DNA of 64,000 bases, taken from Pantoea eucalypti. GTDB taxonomy: Bacteria; Pseudomonadota; Gammaproteobacteria; Enterobacterales; Enterobacteriaceae. Location: positions 1,612,001 to 1,676,000 of the forward strand of contig NZ_CP045720.1 in NCBI RefSeq assembly GCF_009646115.1, read 5' to 3'. The translations under genes and the position numbers were made by a program. Position 1 is the stretch's first letter. Each line of letters begins with the position of its first letter. The notes beneath the pieces are model-generated. The model was not told where the DNA came from, searched no databases, and saw only the letters and a list, made by a program, of their open reading frames with translations. Shown here in pieces: positions 27,203 through 36,981 of this stretch.

Positions 27203-28083
27203 TGAGCCACGTACCTGATGTCACGCTAATGAAGCAGCAGCATCGTGAACTCTTTGCCGCGCAGCCGCGCTATCTGCGCCGCATAGGGCTGATGGCGCTG
27301 GCGGTGCTGCTCTACTATCTCTTTTTCTTTTCCGTATTTGGCCTGGAATGGTCGCGCCTGCTGATGGGCTGCCAGCAACTTGGACGCTATTTCCTGCGAA
27401 TGTTTGTCTGGCATGACTTCATGAACTGGCCGTTTGGCTACTATTTTTCGCAGGTCGGGATCACTTTAGGCATTGTGTTCGCCGGGACGCTGACCGCCTC
27501 GCTGCTGGCGCTGCCGCTCTCGTTTCTGGCGGCACGCAACGTCATGCACGATGGCGCGGCAAAACCGCTGGCGTTTCTGATGCGCCGTGTGTTCGATGTG
27601 TTACGCGGCATCGACATGGCGATCTGGGGGCTGATATTCGTGCGTGCGGTCGGCATGGGGCCGCTGGCCGGGGTGCTGGCGATTATCCTGCAGGATGTCG
27701 GTCTGCTCGGCAAACTCTACGCCGAAGGGCACGAAGCGGTGGAGCGATCGCCAGGTCGCGGACTGAGTGCCGTGGGTGCCAACAGTTTGCAGAAACACCG
27801 CTTCGGCATCTTTACCCAGTCATTCCCGCAGTTTCTGGCGCTGAGCCTTTACCAGATTGAGTCCAATACCCGCTCGGCAGCGGTGCTGGGCTTTGTCGGC
27901 GCGGGTGGTGTCGGTCTGGTCTACGCCGAGAACATGCGCCTGTGGAACTGGGATGTGGTGATGTTTCTGACGCTGATCCTGGTGGTGGTGGTGATGGTCA
28001 TGGATGTGATTTCCAGCCGCCTGCGTAAGCGCTACATCAGTGGGAAACCGGTGCCGTTGTGGCAGCCTGCTGCGCGCGATTAA
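27199..28083 (+). CDS. phnE2: PhnE2, phosphonate ABC transporter permease
   Basis: 294 residues, paralogous to PhnE1, with EGHEAVERSPGRGLSAVGAN and LGFVGAGGVGLVYAE as the ATPase-contact loop. The two permeases likely form a heterodimer. The start overlaps the phnE1 stop (ATGA). Its last 47 bp overlap, tail to tail, the end of the sensor kinase gene on the other strand. Confidence 0.92.
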   Translation: MMSHVPDVTLMKQQHRELFAAQPRYLRRIGLMALAVLLYYLFFFSVFGLEWSRLLMGCQQLGRYFLRMFVWHDFMNWPFGYYFSQVGITLGIVFAGTLTASLLALPLSFLAARNVMHDGAAKPLAFLMRRVFDVLRGIDMAIWGLIFVRAVGMGPLAGVLAIILQDVGLLGKLYAEGHEAVERSPGRGLSAVGANSLQKHRFGIFTQSFPQFLALSLYQIESNTRSAAVLGFVGAGGVGLVYAENMRLWNWDVVMFLTLILVVVVMVMDVISSRLRKRYISGKPVPLWQPAARD

Positions 28084-30655
28084 GCCGTTCGCTGCGCTGC
28101 CAGGCGCGCTGTAGCGCCTGCATCAGTTGTGCCTGCTGCCAGGGTTTCGCCAGCCGTTCACACAGCGGCAGCGTGACCGGCTGGTGACGCAGATCCTGAC
28201 CGCTGATAAGCAATGTCGCCAGCTGTGGCCAGTTCTGATGGGCCTGCCGGATCACCTCTGCGCCGTTAATCTCGCCGGGTAGCATCAGGTCGCTGATCAG
28301 CAGGTCGATATCCGGTGTCTGGCGCAGCAGCGCCAGCGCCTCTTCACCGTCGCCACATTCCAGCGTCAGATAACCCAGCTGATGCAGATGCTCGCACAGT
28401 GTCTGCCGTACCGCCGGTTCATCATCCAGTACCAGCACCAGCCGGTTACTGGCCGCTTCAAGATCTGCTGCAAGGTCAGCCTCACCGGGCACAGGCGGTG
28501 GCGGGGCGATAACGGCGGCTTCCGCTGCGCGCGGCAACAAGAGACGCACCGTGGTGCCCTGGCCCGGCGCAGTTTCCAGTTCTATCTGTCCGCCTGACTG
28601 CCGCACAAAGCCGTAAACCATGGACAGTCCAAGCCCGCTGCCACTGCCGGTCGCTTTGGTGGTGAAGAAAGGCTCGAAAACCTGTTCGCGCACGTCGGCG
28701 GACATGCCGCAGCCGTGGTCGATCACCTCAATTGTGACGCGGTCACGTTTTTCTCCCCCCTCCAGTCGACGCTGATTCCAGATGCGCAGCCGGATTTCGC
28801 CGTTTTGCTGGTGCATGGCATCGCGCGCATTCACCACCAGATTCATCAGCGCATTTTCCAGCTGGCTGGCATCGATCCAGGCGGGCCAGCCGGGGCGCTG
28901 GGCATCAATAATCAGCTGCTGTCCCGGCAGCAGCGAGTGCTGAAGCAAGCCCTGCAGGTTATCCACCAGCGTCACCACCGACACTGCGCGCGGATAGAGC
29001 GCCTGTTTGCGCGAGAAGGCCAGCAGGCGCTGCGTCAGCTGGGCGGCGCGATCGGCCGCCTGCCGCGCCCGCTCAATGCGGGTGGCGAGGGGGCCGGGCA
29101 TCAGCTGGCCTTCAGTCAGCGCCAGACTGCCGATAATCACCGCCAGCAGATTGTTAAAGTCGTGCGCCAGCCCGCCGGTCAGCTGACCGACCGCCTTCAT
29201 CTTCTGGCTGTGCTGGAGCGCTTCTTCCAGGGTTTTACGTGAGGTGCGGTCCAGCACGGTATTGACCATGCCGCGCCGCGGAATCGGACTGAAACGCAGC
29301 TCCAGCGTACGGCCATCGGCCAGCCGGATCTCCTGCTGCTCACCGGGATCGTGCAGATCCACCGCCAGCGGGGCCAGCAGTTGCTGATAGTGGACGCCAC
29401 GATGGACCTCACGCGGCGCAAGGCCGAGCAGTTCGGCATACTGCGCATTCCACACCACCAGCTGACCATTGTGATCAAACAGAGCAAAGCCGTCGCGCAT
29501 CGCCAGGAAGGTGGACTCCAGCTGGTTACTCTTCTCTTTCAGCAGCCGTGAGGTGTGGGCCAGCGAGGCGGTATTTCGGGCAAAGACGTTAAAGGCCCGC
29601 GCCAGTTCACCCAGTTCGTCACGCCGTTGCAGCCCCGGCACGCTGACGTTCTGTTCGCCCTGCGCCAGACGCGTCATCGCGCCGGCAATCGCTGTCAGGC
29701 TCGATCCGAGATTGCGGTAGATGTAGATTCCGGCATAGCCGGTAATCGCCAGCGCCAGCAGCACAAACAGCGCGATAAAGCCGATGATCGAATCAAGTTC
29801 GTGGTGAGTGGCCTGGGTACGCGCCTCACTTTGCAGCGCAACCTGCTGCACTGACGCATTGATATCGTCATTCAGCATCGCCACCAGTGCTTTAATCCGG
29901 TAGGTAGCATAGGCGATTGCCAGGTCGCTCTGCTCCAGCGCCTCCGCCAGCGGCAGCAGGCGTTGCTGGGTAATCAGGAGTCGCTGCACGTTCTCGCCCG
30001 TGACGCCCGTCAGCGGCACGCTGCGCCACTGCGTCATCACCTGCTGAAGCTGTTCAATGACGGCAATGGGCGTGGGTGTGCGAATGGCGATGGTGATCAG
30101 CCGTTCGGTTTGCTCACGCAGTGCGGCATCCGGCAGTGTGAGCTGTTCCCGCTGCACCAGCTGGTTGATATGGCTGAGCAGAATCTGGGTCTGCCACAGA
30201 TCACTCAGCATGTTGTTGCGCTGCAGATGCCGCTGATGGCCATTCAGCAGCAGGCTATTAATCGTCTGCTCCAGCATCAGGCTGCGGGCGCGGATCCGCG
30301 CGATGCGCTCCGGCTGACGGGCCGCCAGCGGTGCGCTGGCCAGCAGGCTCAGCGACTGCTGCAACGCCTGCTGATTCTGCTGCAGGCGCTGCGATTCGCT
30401 TTGATACTCCAGTGCCCCGACCACCTGCGACAGCCGCACGGCCGCCGTCGCCACATTGGCGGTATCGCGCGCCAGCGCCAGGCTGCCATTCATATCTGCC
30501 AGCGTCTGCGCCTGCGCCTGCTCCTGAATTGCCCCGGCATGACGAAAGCCGATGATCGCCACCACGCTTACCATCAGCGTGACTGACACCACCAGCAGAT
30601 TGAACATCAACAGGCGTCCACGCGCCCCGGCCTGCCACGGATAACTGCGCTGCAT
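28037..30655 (-). CDS. Hybrid sensor histidine kinase/response regulator
   Basis: 872 residues. TM1 lies at about 16-37, followed by a long helical periplasmic domain (38-288), TM2 (about 289-311) and HAMP. A PAS domain (about 375-465) precedes a HisKA domain with His498 (GGLAHDFNNLL). HATPase N, G1 and G2 boxes follow (NLVVNARDAM, DHGCG, GSGLGLSMV). A C-terminal receiver carries phospho-acceptor Asp789 (LLISDLMLP). No Hpt domain is seen. The orphan OmpR-type regulator at 36982-37725 is the likely partner. It may sense a ligand of the neighbouring sugar or phosphonate systems, but the signal is unknown. The 3' end overlaps phnE2 by 47 bp antisense. Confidence 0.9.
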   Translation of the reverse strand: MQRSYPWQAGARGRLLMFNLLVVSVTLMVSVVAIIGFRHAGAIQEQAQAQTLADMNGSLALARDTANVATAAVRLSQVVGALEYQSESQRLQQNQQALQQSLSLLASAPLAARQPERIARIRARSLMLEQTINSLLLNGHQRHLQRNNMLSDLWQTQILLSHINQLVQREQLTLPDAALREQTERLITIAIRTPTPIAVIEQLQQVMTQWRSVPLTGVTGENVQRLLITQQRLLPLAEALEQSDLAIAYATYRIKALVAMLNDDINASVQQVALQSEARTQATHHELDSIIGFIALFVLLALAITGYAGIYIYRNLGSSLTAIAGAMTRLAQGEQNVSVPGLQRRDELGELARAFNVFARNTASLAHTSRLLKEKSNQLESTFLAMRDGFALFDHNGQLVVWNAQYAELLGLAPREVHRGVHYQQLLAPLAVDLHDPGEQQEIRLADGRTLELRFSPIPRRGMVNTVLDRTSRKTLEEALQHSQKMKAVGQLTGGLAHDFNNLLAVIIGSLALTEGQLMPGPLATRIERARQAADRAAQLTQRLLAFSRKQALYPRAVSVVTLVDNLQGLLQHSLLPGQQLIIDAQRPGWPAWIDASQLENALMNLVVNARDAMHQQNGEIRLRIWNQRRLEGGEKRDRVTIEVIDHGCGMSADVREQVFEPFFTTKATGSGSGLGLSMVYGFVRQSGGQIELETAPGQGTTVRLLLPRAAEAAVIAPPPPVPGEADLAADLEAASNRLVLVLDDEPAVRQTLCEHLHQLGYLTLECGDGEEALALLRQTPDIDLLISDLMLPGEINGAEVIRQAHQNWPQLATLLISGQDLRHQPVTLPLCERLAKPWQQAQLMQALQRAWQRSERLNRAQQAATTAPVSH

Positions 30656-30802
30656 CCCACGACCTCTTAATCACTGCAACGATGCGCCGAGTATAGGAGC
30701 GTGATGTCAGGCGTTTATGACAAATATGAACGGCCGCTGACATTTTCCGTTTATCTGGCGTTGTTTTACTGGCGGCTATCCACAGTCCGCAGGAGCGAGG
30801 CG

Positions 30803-32317
30803 ATGACAGCCACACCAATACTGGAAATGCGGGGAATTACCCGACGCTTCGGCAATTTTTATGCCCTGAAGGGTGTCGATCTCACGGTCTGGCCCGGTGA
30901 GGTTCACGCACTGATGGGTGAGAACGGCGCGGGTAAAAGCACACTGATGAAGATTCTGGCCGGTGCCTATACCGCCAGCAGCGGGGAAATTTTAATTGAA
31001 GGTAAGCCCTGGGCACTGAAAGGGCCGAAAGAGGCGCTGGCTGCCGGGATTACCCTGATTTATCAGGAGATCAATCTGGCACCCAACCTGACGGTGGCAG
31101 AGAACATTTTTCTGGGTAGCGAAATTGCATCCGGCGGGCTGGTGAAGCGGCGACAGATGGCTGAAGAGGCGCAGCGGGTCATTGATCGGCTCGGCGCACA
31201 GTTCAGCGCCTGGGATTTAGTCAGTCGTCTGAGCATCGCCGAGCAGCAGCAGGTGGAGATCGCCCGTGCGCTGCAGCGCAACAGCCGCATTCTGGTAATG
31301 GATGAGCCGACCGCCGCGCTCTCTAACCGCGAAACCGAACAGCTGTTTGCATTAATCAAACGGCTGCGCAGCGAAGGCATGGCGATTATCTACATCAGCC
31401 ATCGTATGGCGGAAGTGTATGAGCTGTCTGACCGCGTCAGCGTGCTGCGTGATGGGCAATATGTGGGCAGCCTGACCCGTGACCAGCTTAACGCCAGTGA
31501 ACTGGTGCGGATGATGGTCGGACGCCCGCTCAGCGACCTGTTTAACAAAGACCGCGCGATCCCTTTAGGCGACATCCGGCTGGCGGTGAATCACCTTACC
31601 GACGGCGGCAAAGTGCATCCCAGCAGTCTGGCAGTGCGGGCCGGAGAAATTGTCGGACTGGCCGGGCTGGTAGGCGCCGGTCGCAGCGAGCTGGCGCAGC
31701 TGATCTTCGGCGTACATAAGCCGAAAGAGGGCGAGATCTGGATCGACGGTGAGATGGTCACCATTCATTCGCCGCGTGATGCGATTGCCCGTGGCATCGG
31801 CTTCCTCACCGAGAACCGCAAAGAGCAGGGACTGTTTCTGGAGATGGCCGCGCAGGAAAATATTGTGATGGCGACGCTGGAACGTGACGCCAGTTACGGG
31901 ATGCTCAACCGACGCAAAGGGCAGACCATCGCCAATGAGGCGATCGCCTCACTCAATATTCGTGTTCCCCATGCTCAGGTCCGGGCGGGCGGCCTGTCCG
32001 GCGGCAACCAGCAAAAGCTGCTGATCTCGCGCTGGGTGGCGATTGGCCCGCGCATCCTGATTCTGGATGAGCCGACGCGCGGCGTCGATGTCGGCGCTAA
32101 AAGCGAGATCTACCGCATGATGCAGGAGATGGCGCGGCAGGGCGTGGCGATTTTAATGATCTCCAGCGAACTGCCGGAAGTGGTCGGGATGAGTGACCGC
32201 GTTTACGTGATGCACGAAGGCACCATCGTCGGTGAGCTGGAGGGCAGCCACATCAGTCAGGAAAATATTATGACGCTGGCAACCGGTGCGCACAGCGCGT
32301 CAACAGGCGAAATCTAA
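30803..32317 (+). CDS. Sugar ABC transporter ATP-binding protein (RbsA/XylG type)
   Basis: 504 residues from ATG 30803 (AGGAGCGAGG just upstream). It contains two ABC domains: the first with GENGAGKST (about 39-47) and [15 protein letters not shown], the second with the degenerate [11 protein letters not shown] and [14 protein letters not shown] signature, as in all RbsA/MglA/XylG proteins. It energises import of a pentose-type sugar. First gene of an operon with permease, binding protein and D-lyxose isomerase, divergent from the sensor kinase. Confidence 0.94.
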   Translation: MTATPILEMRGITRRFGNFYALKGVDLTVWPGEVHALMGENGAGKSTLMKILAGAYTASSGEILIEGKPWALKGPKEALAAGITLIYQEINLAPNLTVAENIFLGSEIASGGLVKRRQMAEEAQRVIDRLGAQFSAWDLVSRLSIAEQQQVEIARALQRNSRILVMDEPTAALSNRETEQLFALIKRLRSEGMAIIYISHRMAEVYELSDRVSVLRDGQYVGSLTRDQLNASELVRMMVGRPLSDLFNKDRAIPLGDIRLAVNHLTDGGKVHPSSLAVRAGEIVGLAGLVGAGRSELAQLIFGVHKPKEGEIWIDGEMVTIHSPRDAIARGIGFLTENRKEQGLFLEMAAQENIVMATLERDASYGMLNRRKGQTIANEAIASLNIRVPHAQVRAGGLSGGNQQKLLISRWVAIGPRILILDEPTRGVDVGAKSEIYRMMQEMARQGVAILMISSELPEVVGMSDRVYVMHEGTIVGELEGSHISQENIMTLATGAHSASTGEI

Positions 32318-32327
32318 GGAGACCACC

Positions 32328-33308
32328 ATGACACAACTGGCCCGCACCAAAGCGCCGACGCTGAAACGCGCCCTGATGGGCGATCTGCTGCAAACGGTGG
32401 GTATCCTGCCGATTCTGATCCTGATCGTGGCGGTATTTGGTTTCGTCACGCCAAACTTTTTTACTGAAGCCAACCTGCTCAATATTACCCGTCAGGCGTC
32501 GATCAACATTGTGCTGGCGGCGGGCATGACTTTCGTCATCCTCACCGGCGGTATCGATCTGTCGGTGGGGTCGATGCTGGGCACCACGGCGGTGGTGGCG
32601 CTGGTGGCGTCGCTGGACCCGATGCTCGCCTCCCTGACCATTCCGATGGCGCTGGGCGCGGGTCTGGTGATGGGGCTGTTCAACGGCATCCTGGTCGCCT
32701 GGGCCGGATTGCCCCCCTTTATTGTCACGCTGGGTACCTACACCGCATTGCGCGGAGCGGCGTATCTGCTGGCGAACGGCACCACGGTGATCAACTCCGA
32801 TATTAACTTTGAATGGATTGGCAACGGCTATCTCGGTCCGGTGCCGTGGCTGATTGTGATTGCCTTTGCGGTGATTGCCATCTGCTGGTTCATTCTGCGT
32901 CGCACCACGCTGGGCGTCCATATCTACGCCGTCGGTGGCAATATCCAGGCTGCACGCCTGACGGGCATCAAGGTTGGCGTCGTGCTGCTGTTTGTCTACG
33001 GCATGAGTGGCCTGCTGTCGGGGCTGGCCGGGCTGATGAGTGCCTCGCGGCTCTACAGCGCCAACGGCAACCTGGGCGTCGGTTATGAGCTGGATGCGAT
33101 TGCGGCGGTGATTCTCGGCGGCACCAGCTTTGTCGGTGGTATCGGCACCATCACCGGCACGCTGATTGGCGCACTGATTATCGCCACGCTGAATAACGGC
33201 ATGACGCTGATGGGCGTCTCCTATTTCTGGCAGCTGGTGATTAAAGGCGCAGTGATCATCATCGCCGTCCTGATCGACAAATACCGTACCCGTCATCATG
33301 TGAGTTGA
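32328..33308 (+). CDS. Sugar ABC transporter permease (RbsC/XylH type)
   Basis: 326 residues from ATG 32328, with TAAGGAGA directly upstream. About ten membrane helices. The family motif LTGGIDLSVGSM lies at about residue 65-76, and the ILGGTSFVGGIGTITGT cytoplasmic loop contacts the ATPase. It follows the ATPase gene by 10 bp. Confidence 0.94.
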   Translation: MTQLARTKAPTLKRALMGDLLQTVGILPILILIVAVFGFVTPNFFTEANLLNITRQASINIVLAAGMTFVILTGGIDLSVGSMLGTTAVVALVASLDPMLASLTIPMALGAGLVMGLFNGILVAWAGLPPFIVTLGTYTALRGAAYLLANGTTVINSDINFEWIGNGYLGPVPWLIVIAFAVIAICWFILRRTTLGVHIYAVGGNIQAARLTGIKVGVVLLFVYGMSGLLSGLAGLMSASRLYSANGNLGVGYELDAIAAVILGGTSFVGGIGTITGTLIGALIIATLNNGMTLMGVSYFWQLVIKGAVIIIAVLIDKYRTRHHVS

Positions 33309-33398
33309 GGCTTAAAAGGGCGGATGCGTCATCTGGCCTCCGCCACCTAAAAAACGCCATTAAGTGGTTGGCACCTTGAAAACAGCAGGAGAAGGTCT

Positions 33399-34337
33399 AT
33401 GCGTTTTAATCCGATTGTAACCGGGCTGCTGGCGGCAACGCTGTTCAGCACCGGCCTGGCTCAGGCAAAAGAACTCAAATCTATCGGCGTAACGGTCGGC
33501 GATCTGGCTAACCCCTTCTTCGTGCAGATCACTAAAGGCGCAGAGATGAAGGCGCGTCAGCTGGCGGGCGATAAAGTTAACGTCACGCTGGTCTCCAGCG
33601 GTTACGATCTTGGTCAGCAGGTCGGCCAGATTGATAACTTTATTGCGGCGAAAGTCGACATGATTATCCTCAACGCCGCCGACTCAAAAGGGATCGCCCC
33701 AGCCGTTAAACGGGCGCGTGACGCCGGTATCGTAGTGGTAGCAGTCGACGTGGCAGCCGATGGCGCGAATGCGACCATCACCTCCGATAACACCCAGGCA
33801 GGCGCAATGGCCTGTAAATATATTTCTGACCGACTGAAGAACAAAGGCAACGTGGTGATCATCAACGGACCGCCTGTCTCTGCCGTGCAGAACCGTGTGG
33901 AAGGCTGCATGAACGAGCTTAAAACCCATCCGGACATCAAGCTGCTCTCCTACAACCAGAACGCCAAAGGCAGTCGTGAAGGCGGACTGGAAGTGATGAC
34001 CGGTCTGCTCTCGGCTAATCCAAAAATTGATGCGGTATTTGCCATCAATGATCCGACGGCTATCGGTGCGGATTTAGCGGCGAAACAGGCGCAGCGCAGC
34101 GAGTTCTTTATCGTGGGCGTCGATGGATCGCCGGACGGGGAAGAGGCATTGAAGCGTAAAAACTCACTGTTTGTCGCCACGCCAGCTCAGGACCCGCAGG
34201 TGATGGCCGCCAAAGCGGTTGAGATTGGCTATGACATTCTGCAGGGCAAACCGGCTCCGGATAAACCTGTGCTGATCCCGGTGAAGCTGATCGATCGTAA
34301 TAATATCGGCAGCTATCAGGGCTGGACGGTGAAATAA
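33399..34337 (+). CDS. Periplasmic sugar-binding protein (RbsB type)
   Basis: 312 residues with a signal peptide ending at LAQA (about residue 23). A type I periplasmic binding fold with IGVTVGDLANPFF at the mature N-terminus, the hinge motif VVAVDVAADG and FAINDPTAIGA. The ligand is probably an aldopentose or hexose, possibly D-lyxose or D-mannose given the isomerase gene downstream. Last transporter gene, followed by a TTCG hairpin. Confidence 0.93.
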   Translation: MRFNPIVTGLLAATLFSTGLAQAKELKSIGVTVGDLANPFFVQITKGAEMKARQLAGDKVNVTLVSSGYDLGQQVGQIDNFIAAKVDMIILNAADSKGIAPAVKRARDAGIVVVAVDVAADGANATITSDNTQAGAMACKYISDRLKNKGNVVIINGPPVSAVQNRVEGCMNELKTHPDIKLLSYNQNAKGSREGGLEVMTGLLSANPKIDAVFAINDPTAIGADLAAKQAQRSEFFIVGVDGSPDGEEALKRKNSLFVATPAQDPQVMAAKAVEIGYDILQGKPAPDKPVLIPVKLIDRNNIGSYQGWTVK

Positions 34338-34344
34338 GCGTTAG

Positions 34345-34366
34345 AGCGGCACCTTCGGGTGCCGCT
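34345..34366 (+). other. TTCG-tetraloop hairpin between binding protein and isomerase genes
   Basis: AGCGGCACC-TTCG-GGTGCCGCT forms a perfect 9-bp stem with a very stable tetraloop. Only three T follow, so it is more likely an mRNA stabiliser or partial attenuator than a full terminator. The isomerase starts 15 bp later. Confidence 0.7.
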
Positions 34367-34380
34367 TTCAGGAGGCCACT

Positions 34381-35064
34381 ATGCAACGTTCAGAGGTTAA
34401 CGACTACCTGCAACATACCCGCGAATTTTTCCGGCAGCAGGATGTGCATCTTCCGTCCTGGGCCGATTACAGCATCCGTCAGTGGCGCGCGCAGGATCGT
34501 GAAGTGATACAGGAGATTCTGGCGCTGCGGCTGGGCTGGGATCTCACCAGTTTTGGTGCGGCTGATTTTTTTCAGACCGGATTGACGCTGTTTACTCTGC
34601 GTAATGGCTCCCCTGGCGGACAGCCCTGGCATAAACCCTACGCTGAAAAAATTATGCATGTACGTGAAGGGCAACTGACACCTATGCACTACCATCCGCG
34701 CAAGATGGAGGACATCATCAATCGCGGTGGTGGCAACCTGATTGTTGAACTGCATAACCGCGACGGAGGCGGGCTGGCCGACTCGCCGGTGGTGGTGTCG
34801 CTGGATGGCATGCGACAGACCCATGCAGCCGGAACACAGCTGCGGCTTTCACCGGGTGAAAGTGTGACTTTGGAGGCGGGTATCTGGCACAGCTTCTGGG
34901 GCGAAAGCGGCTTCGGTGACGTGCTGGTGGGCGAAGTGTCGATGCCCAATGATGACGAAAACGACAATGTGTTTCTGACACCGCTGGCCCGTTTCAACCC
35001 GCTGGATGAGGATGAAGCGCCACGCTGGCTGCTGTGTAATGACTATGCGCATGCCTTTCTCTGA
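34381..35064 (+). CDS. lyxI: D-lyxose ketol-isomerase
   Basis: 227 residues, the size of E. coli D-lyxose isomerase. A cupin barrel with metal ligands in LTPMHYHPRKMEDI (two His and a Glu) and a later His in LEAGIWHSFWGE. It interconverts D-lyxose and D-xylulose, and D-mannose and D-fructose. Its place after a pentose-type ABC importer indicates a lyxose (or mannose) uptake and entry route. The symbol is a common name rather than a formal one. Confidence 0.88.
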   Translation: MQRSEVNDYLQHTREFFRQQDVHLPSWADYSIRQWRAQDREVIQEILALRLGWDLTSFGAADFFQTGLTLFTLRNGSPGGQPWHKPYAEKIMHVREGQLTPMHYHPRKMEDIINRGGGNLIVELHNRDGGGLADSPVVVSLDGMRQTHAAGTQLRLSPGESVTLEAGIWHSFWGESGFGDVLVGEVSMPNDDENDNVFLTPLARFNPLDEDEAPRWLLCNDYAHAFL

Positions 35065-35175
35065 GCTGCATTTATTGCGTTCATTGCCTGACTCTTTTCA
35101 ATCAATCCCAGTGCAAAATCTCAGTGCAACATTACCGGCCTCACGGCGGCAGGCCGGGCTGAGCGTGTGCTGTGT

Positions 35176-36048
35176 TCACCTCAATGATTTCGCGAGGTGC
35201 TCAGCGCTATTCAGCCTGAGTTTTCTGATACTGCGGGCGGGCGGCTCACCGAACAGGCGTGCATATTCACGGGTAAACTGCGTCAGACTTTCGTAGCCCA
35301 CATCTGCCGCAACAGCGGCGACATTACCGGGGCGTAACATAAGCGTCTTGCGCGCCTCGTAAAGCCGGAGATGTTTTTGATACTGCAGCGGGGAAAGTCC
35401 GGTGCTGGCCCGGAAACCACGATGAAAGGCTGAGAGACTCATGCCCGCAATCGCCGCCATATCCTCAATACGAAGCGCGGCGGCATAGTGTGTACGCAAC
35501 CAGACCAGCGCCTTTCTGATCTTCGCGAAATACCCGTTCACCTCTGCTGCCTGACGCAGTAAACCGCCCTGTGGGCTCAGCAACAGCCGATAAAGAATCT
35601 CGCGCTCTACTAACGGCGCCATCACCCTAATCTCGCCAGGCTTTGCTATCAGGCGCACCATCCGCAGCCAGGCATCCACCAGCGCCTCATCCACCCGATT
35701 GACTGACATGCCACTCTTTGTTTTGGGCGCATCGGTCATGGGCATCTGATGCAACAGTTCGCTGATAGCAGTGAAATCCAGTGTCAGGCGCACCGCCAGA
35801 TAAGGTGAGATTTCACTGGCCTCTGTAATTTCACCTGTGGCGGGCAGGTCGAACGACGCCGTGAACATCTCTCCGGCGGAATAGCGGAGAGAGCGTTCGC
35901 CCATCTGCAGCCTTTTTTCTCCCTGCAGTATCAGGCTGACGAAAGGCGAATAGATTTCCGGCGGCAGGGGCATCGGCTGACTGACGCGGTAAAGATCCAC
36001 GCGCGGAATCGCCGTCGCCGTGAGTTCATCAGCCGTGCATGCCAGCAT
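35176..36048 (-). CDS. AraC family transcriptional regulator
   Basis: 290 residues with an AraC_N-type cupin domain and a C-terminal double helix-turn-helix (about 190-285, including MAAIAGMSLSAFHRGFRASTG). It is divergent from the SDR gene at 36214, which it probably controls. The first ATG is at 36048, but coding-like sequence (NRLDAIRDE) continues 10 codons upstream to an ATA at 36076-36078. That ATA is preceded at 6 bp by a strong GGAGAGG, so the true start may be the ATA (see findings). Confidence 0.88.
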   Translation of the reverse strand: MLACTADELTATAIPRVDLYRVSQPMPLPPEIYSPFVSLILQGEKRLQMGERSLRYSAGEMFTASFDLPATGEITEASEISPYLAVRLTLDFTAISELLHQMPMTDAPKTKSGMSVNRVDEALVDAWLRMVRLIAKPGEIRVMAPLVEREILYRLLLSPQGGLLRQAAEVNGYFAKIRKALVWLRTHYAAALRIEDMAAIAGMSLSAFHRGFRASTGLSPLQYQKHLRLYEARKTLMLRPGNVAAVAADVGYESLTQFTREYARLFGEPPARSIRKLRLNSAEHLAKSLR

Positions 36049-36213
36049 TTCATCTCTTATCGCATCAAGCCTGTTTATGGGACACCTCTCCGGCGGTTGC
36101 CGTGTGCAGAGTGAGAAAAGCAGTAACAGGCAAATTTTAGGCAGGATTACAGCCGCCGCACAATCGGCTGAGGATTATTCTCGCTCTCTGACCATTTTAC
36201 TGAAGGGGATGAC

Positions 36214-36945
36214 ATGAGAATTGAGAACGCCGTGATTATGATTACCGGTGCATCGTCGGGCATCGGAGAAGCCACCGCGCGTGCGGCGCTGGAGGCGGGT
36301 GCGCAGGTTATTTTACTGGCACGACGCAAAGACCGCCTGGTTGCCCTCGTGGGAGAATCAGGCAAAGCACTGGCTGTGGCCTGCGATGTGACGCAGCCAG
36401 AGCAGATTGCAGATGCTGTCAGGCAGGGGATAGCACGCTTTGGCCGGATTGATGTGTTAATCAACAATGCCGGGCAGGGGTTGTTCGCGGCGGTTGAGGA
36501 GATTGATGCCAGCGAGTTCAGAGCGCTGCTCGACCTGAATCTGATCGCGCCGCTGATGATGATGCAGGCGGTGATCCCGCAGATGCGGGCGCAGGGCGAG
36601 GGGTGCATTATCAACGTCAGTTCTGGTGCGACCCTGGCAACCTGGCCGGGATCGGCGGCCTATACCAGTTCCAAAGCGGGACTGAATATGCTCTCCGGCG
36701 TGGCACGGCTGGAACTGGCGGACGCCGGGATAACGGTATCTGCTGTTTATCCATTCATGACCGTCTCGGAATTTTACCAGTCGGTGAAATCGGGGCAGGA
36801 CGTTGCGATTGCGCAGGCACAGCAGAGCGCCGCAATTGCGCATACGCCGGAGCGCGTGGCTGAAACGATTCTCACCGTCATTCAGAGCGGAGAGGCGCAG
36901 GTCGATCTGGTGCCGCGCGCCTATGGCGGAAGTTATGAGGGATGA
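36214..36945 (+). CDS. SDR family oxidoreductase
   Basis: 243 residues. The cofactor motif TGASSGIG is at 11-18, NNAG at about 88-91, catalytic Ser in NVSSGA, and YTSSK holds the Tyr and Lys pair. A classical SDR of unknown substrate. The GGGGATGAC upstream supplies the ribosome site. Divergent from the AraC-type gene, a frequent regulator-target pairing. Confidence 0.9.
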   Translation: MRIENAVIMITGASSGIGEATARAALEAGAQVILLARRKDRLVALVGESGKALAVACDVTQPEQIADAVRQGIARFGRIDVLINNAGQGLFAAVEEIDASEFRALLDLNLIAPLMMMQAVIPQMRAQGEGCIINVSSGATLATWPGSAAYTSSKAGLNMLSGVARLELADAGITVSAVYPFMTVSEFYQSVKSGQDVAIAQAQQSAAIAHTPERVAETILTVIQSGEAQVDLVPRAYGGSYEG

Positions 36946-36981
36946 GTACCGGCCAGCGGAATGCAGGCCGGGTAAAGGGAG

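Noticed and set aside
32268..33299. A 343-codon minus-strand frame opposite the sugar permease
   Set aside because: His/Gln-rich product typical of antisense to a membrane protein gene; no start signal.
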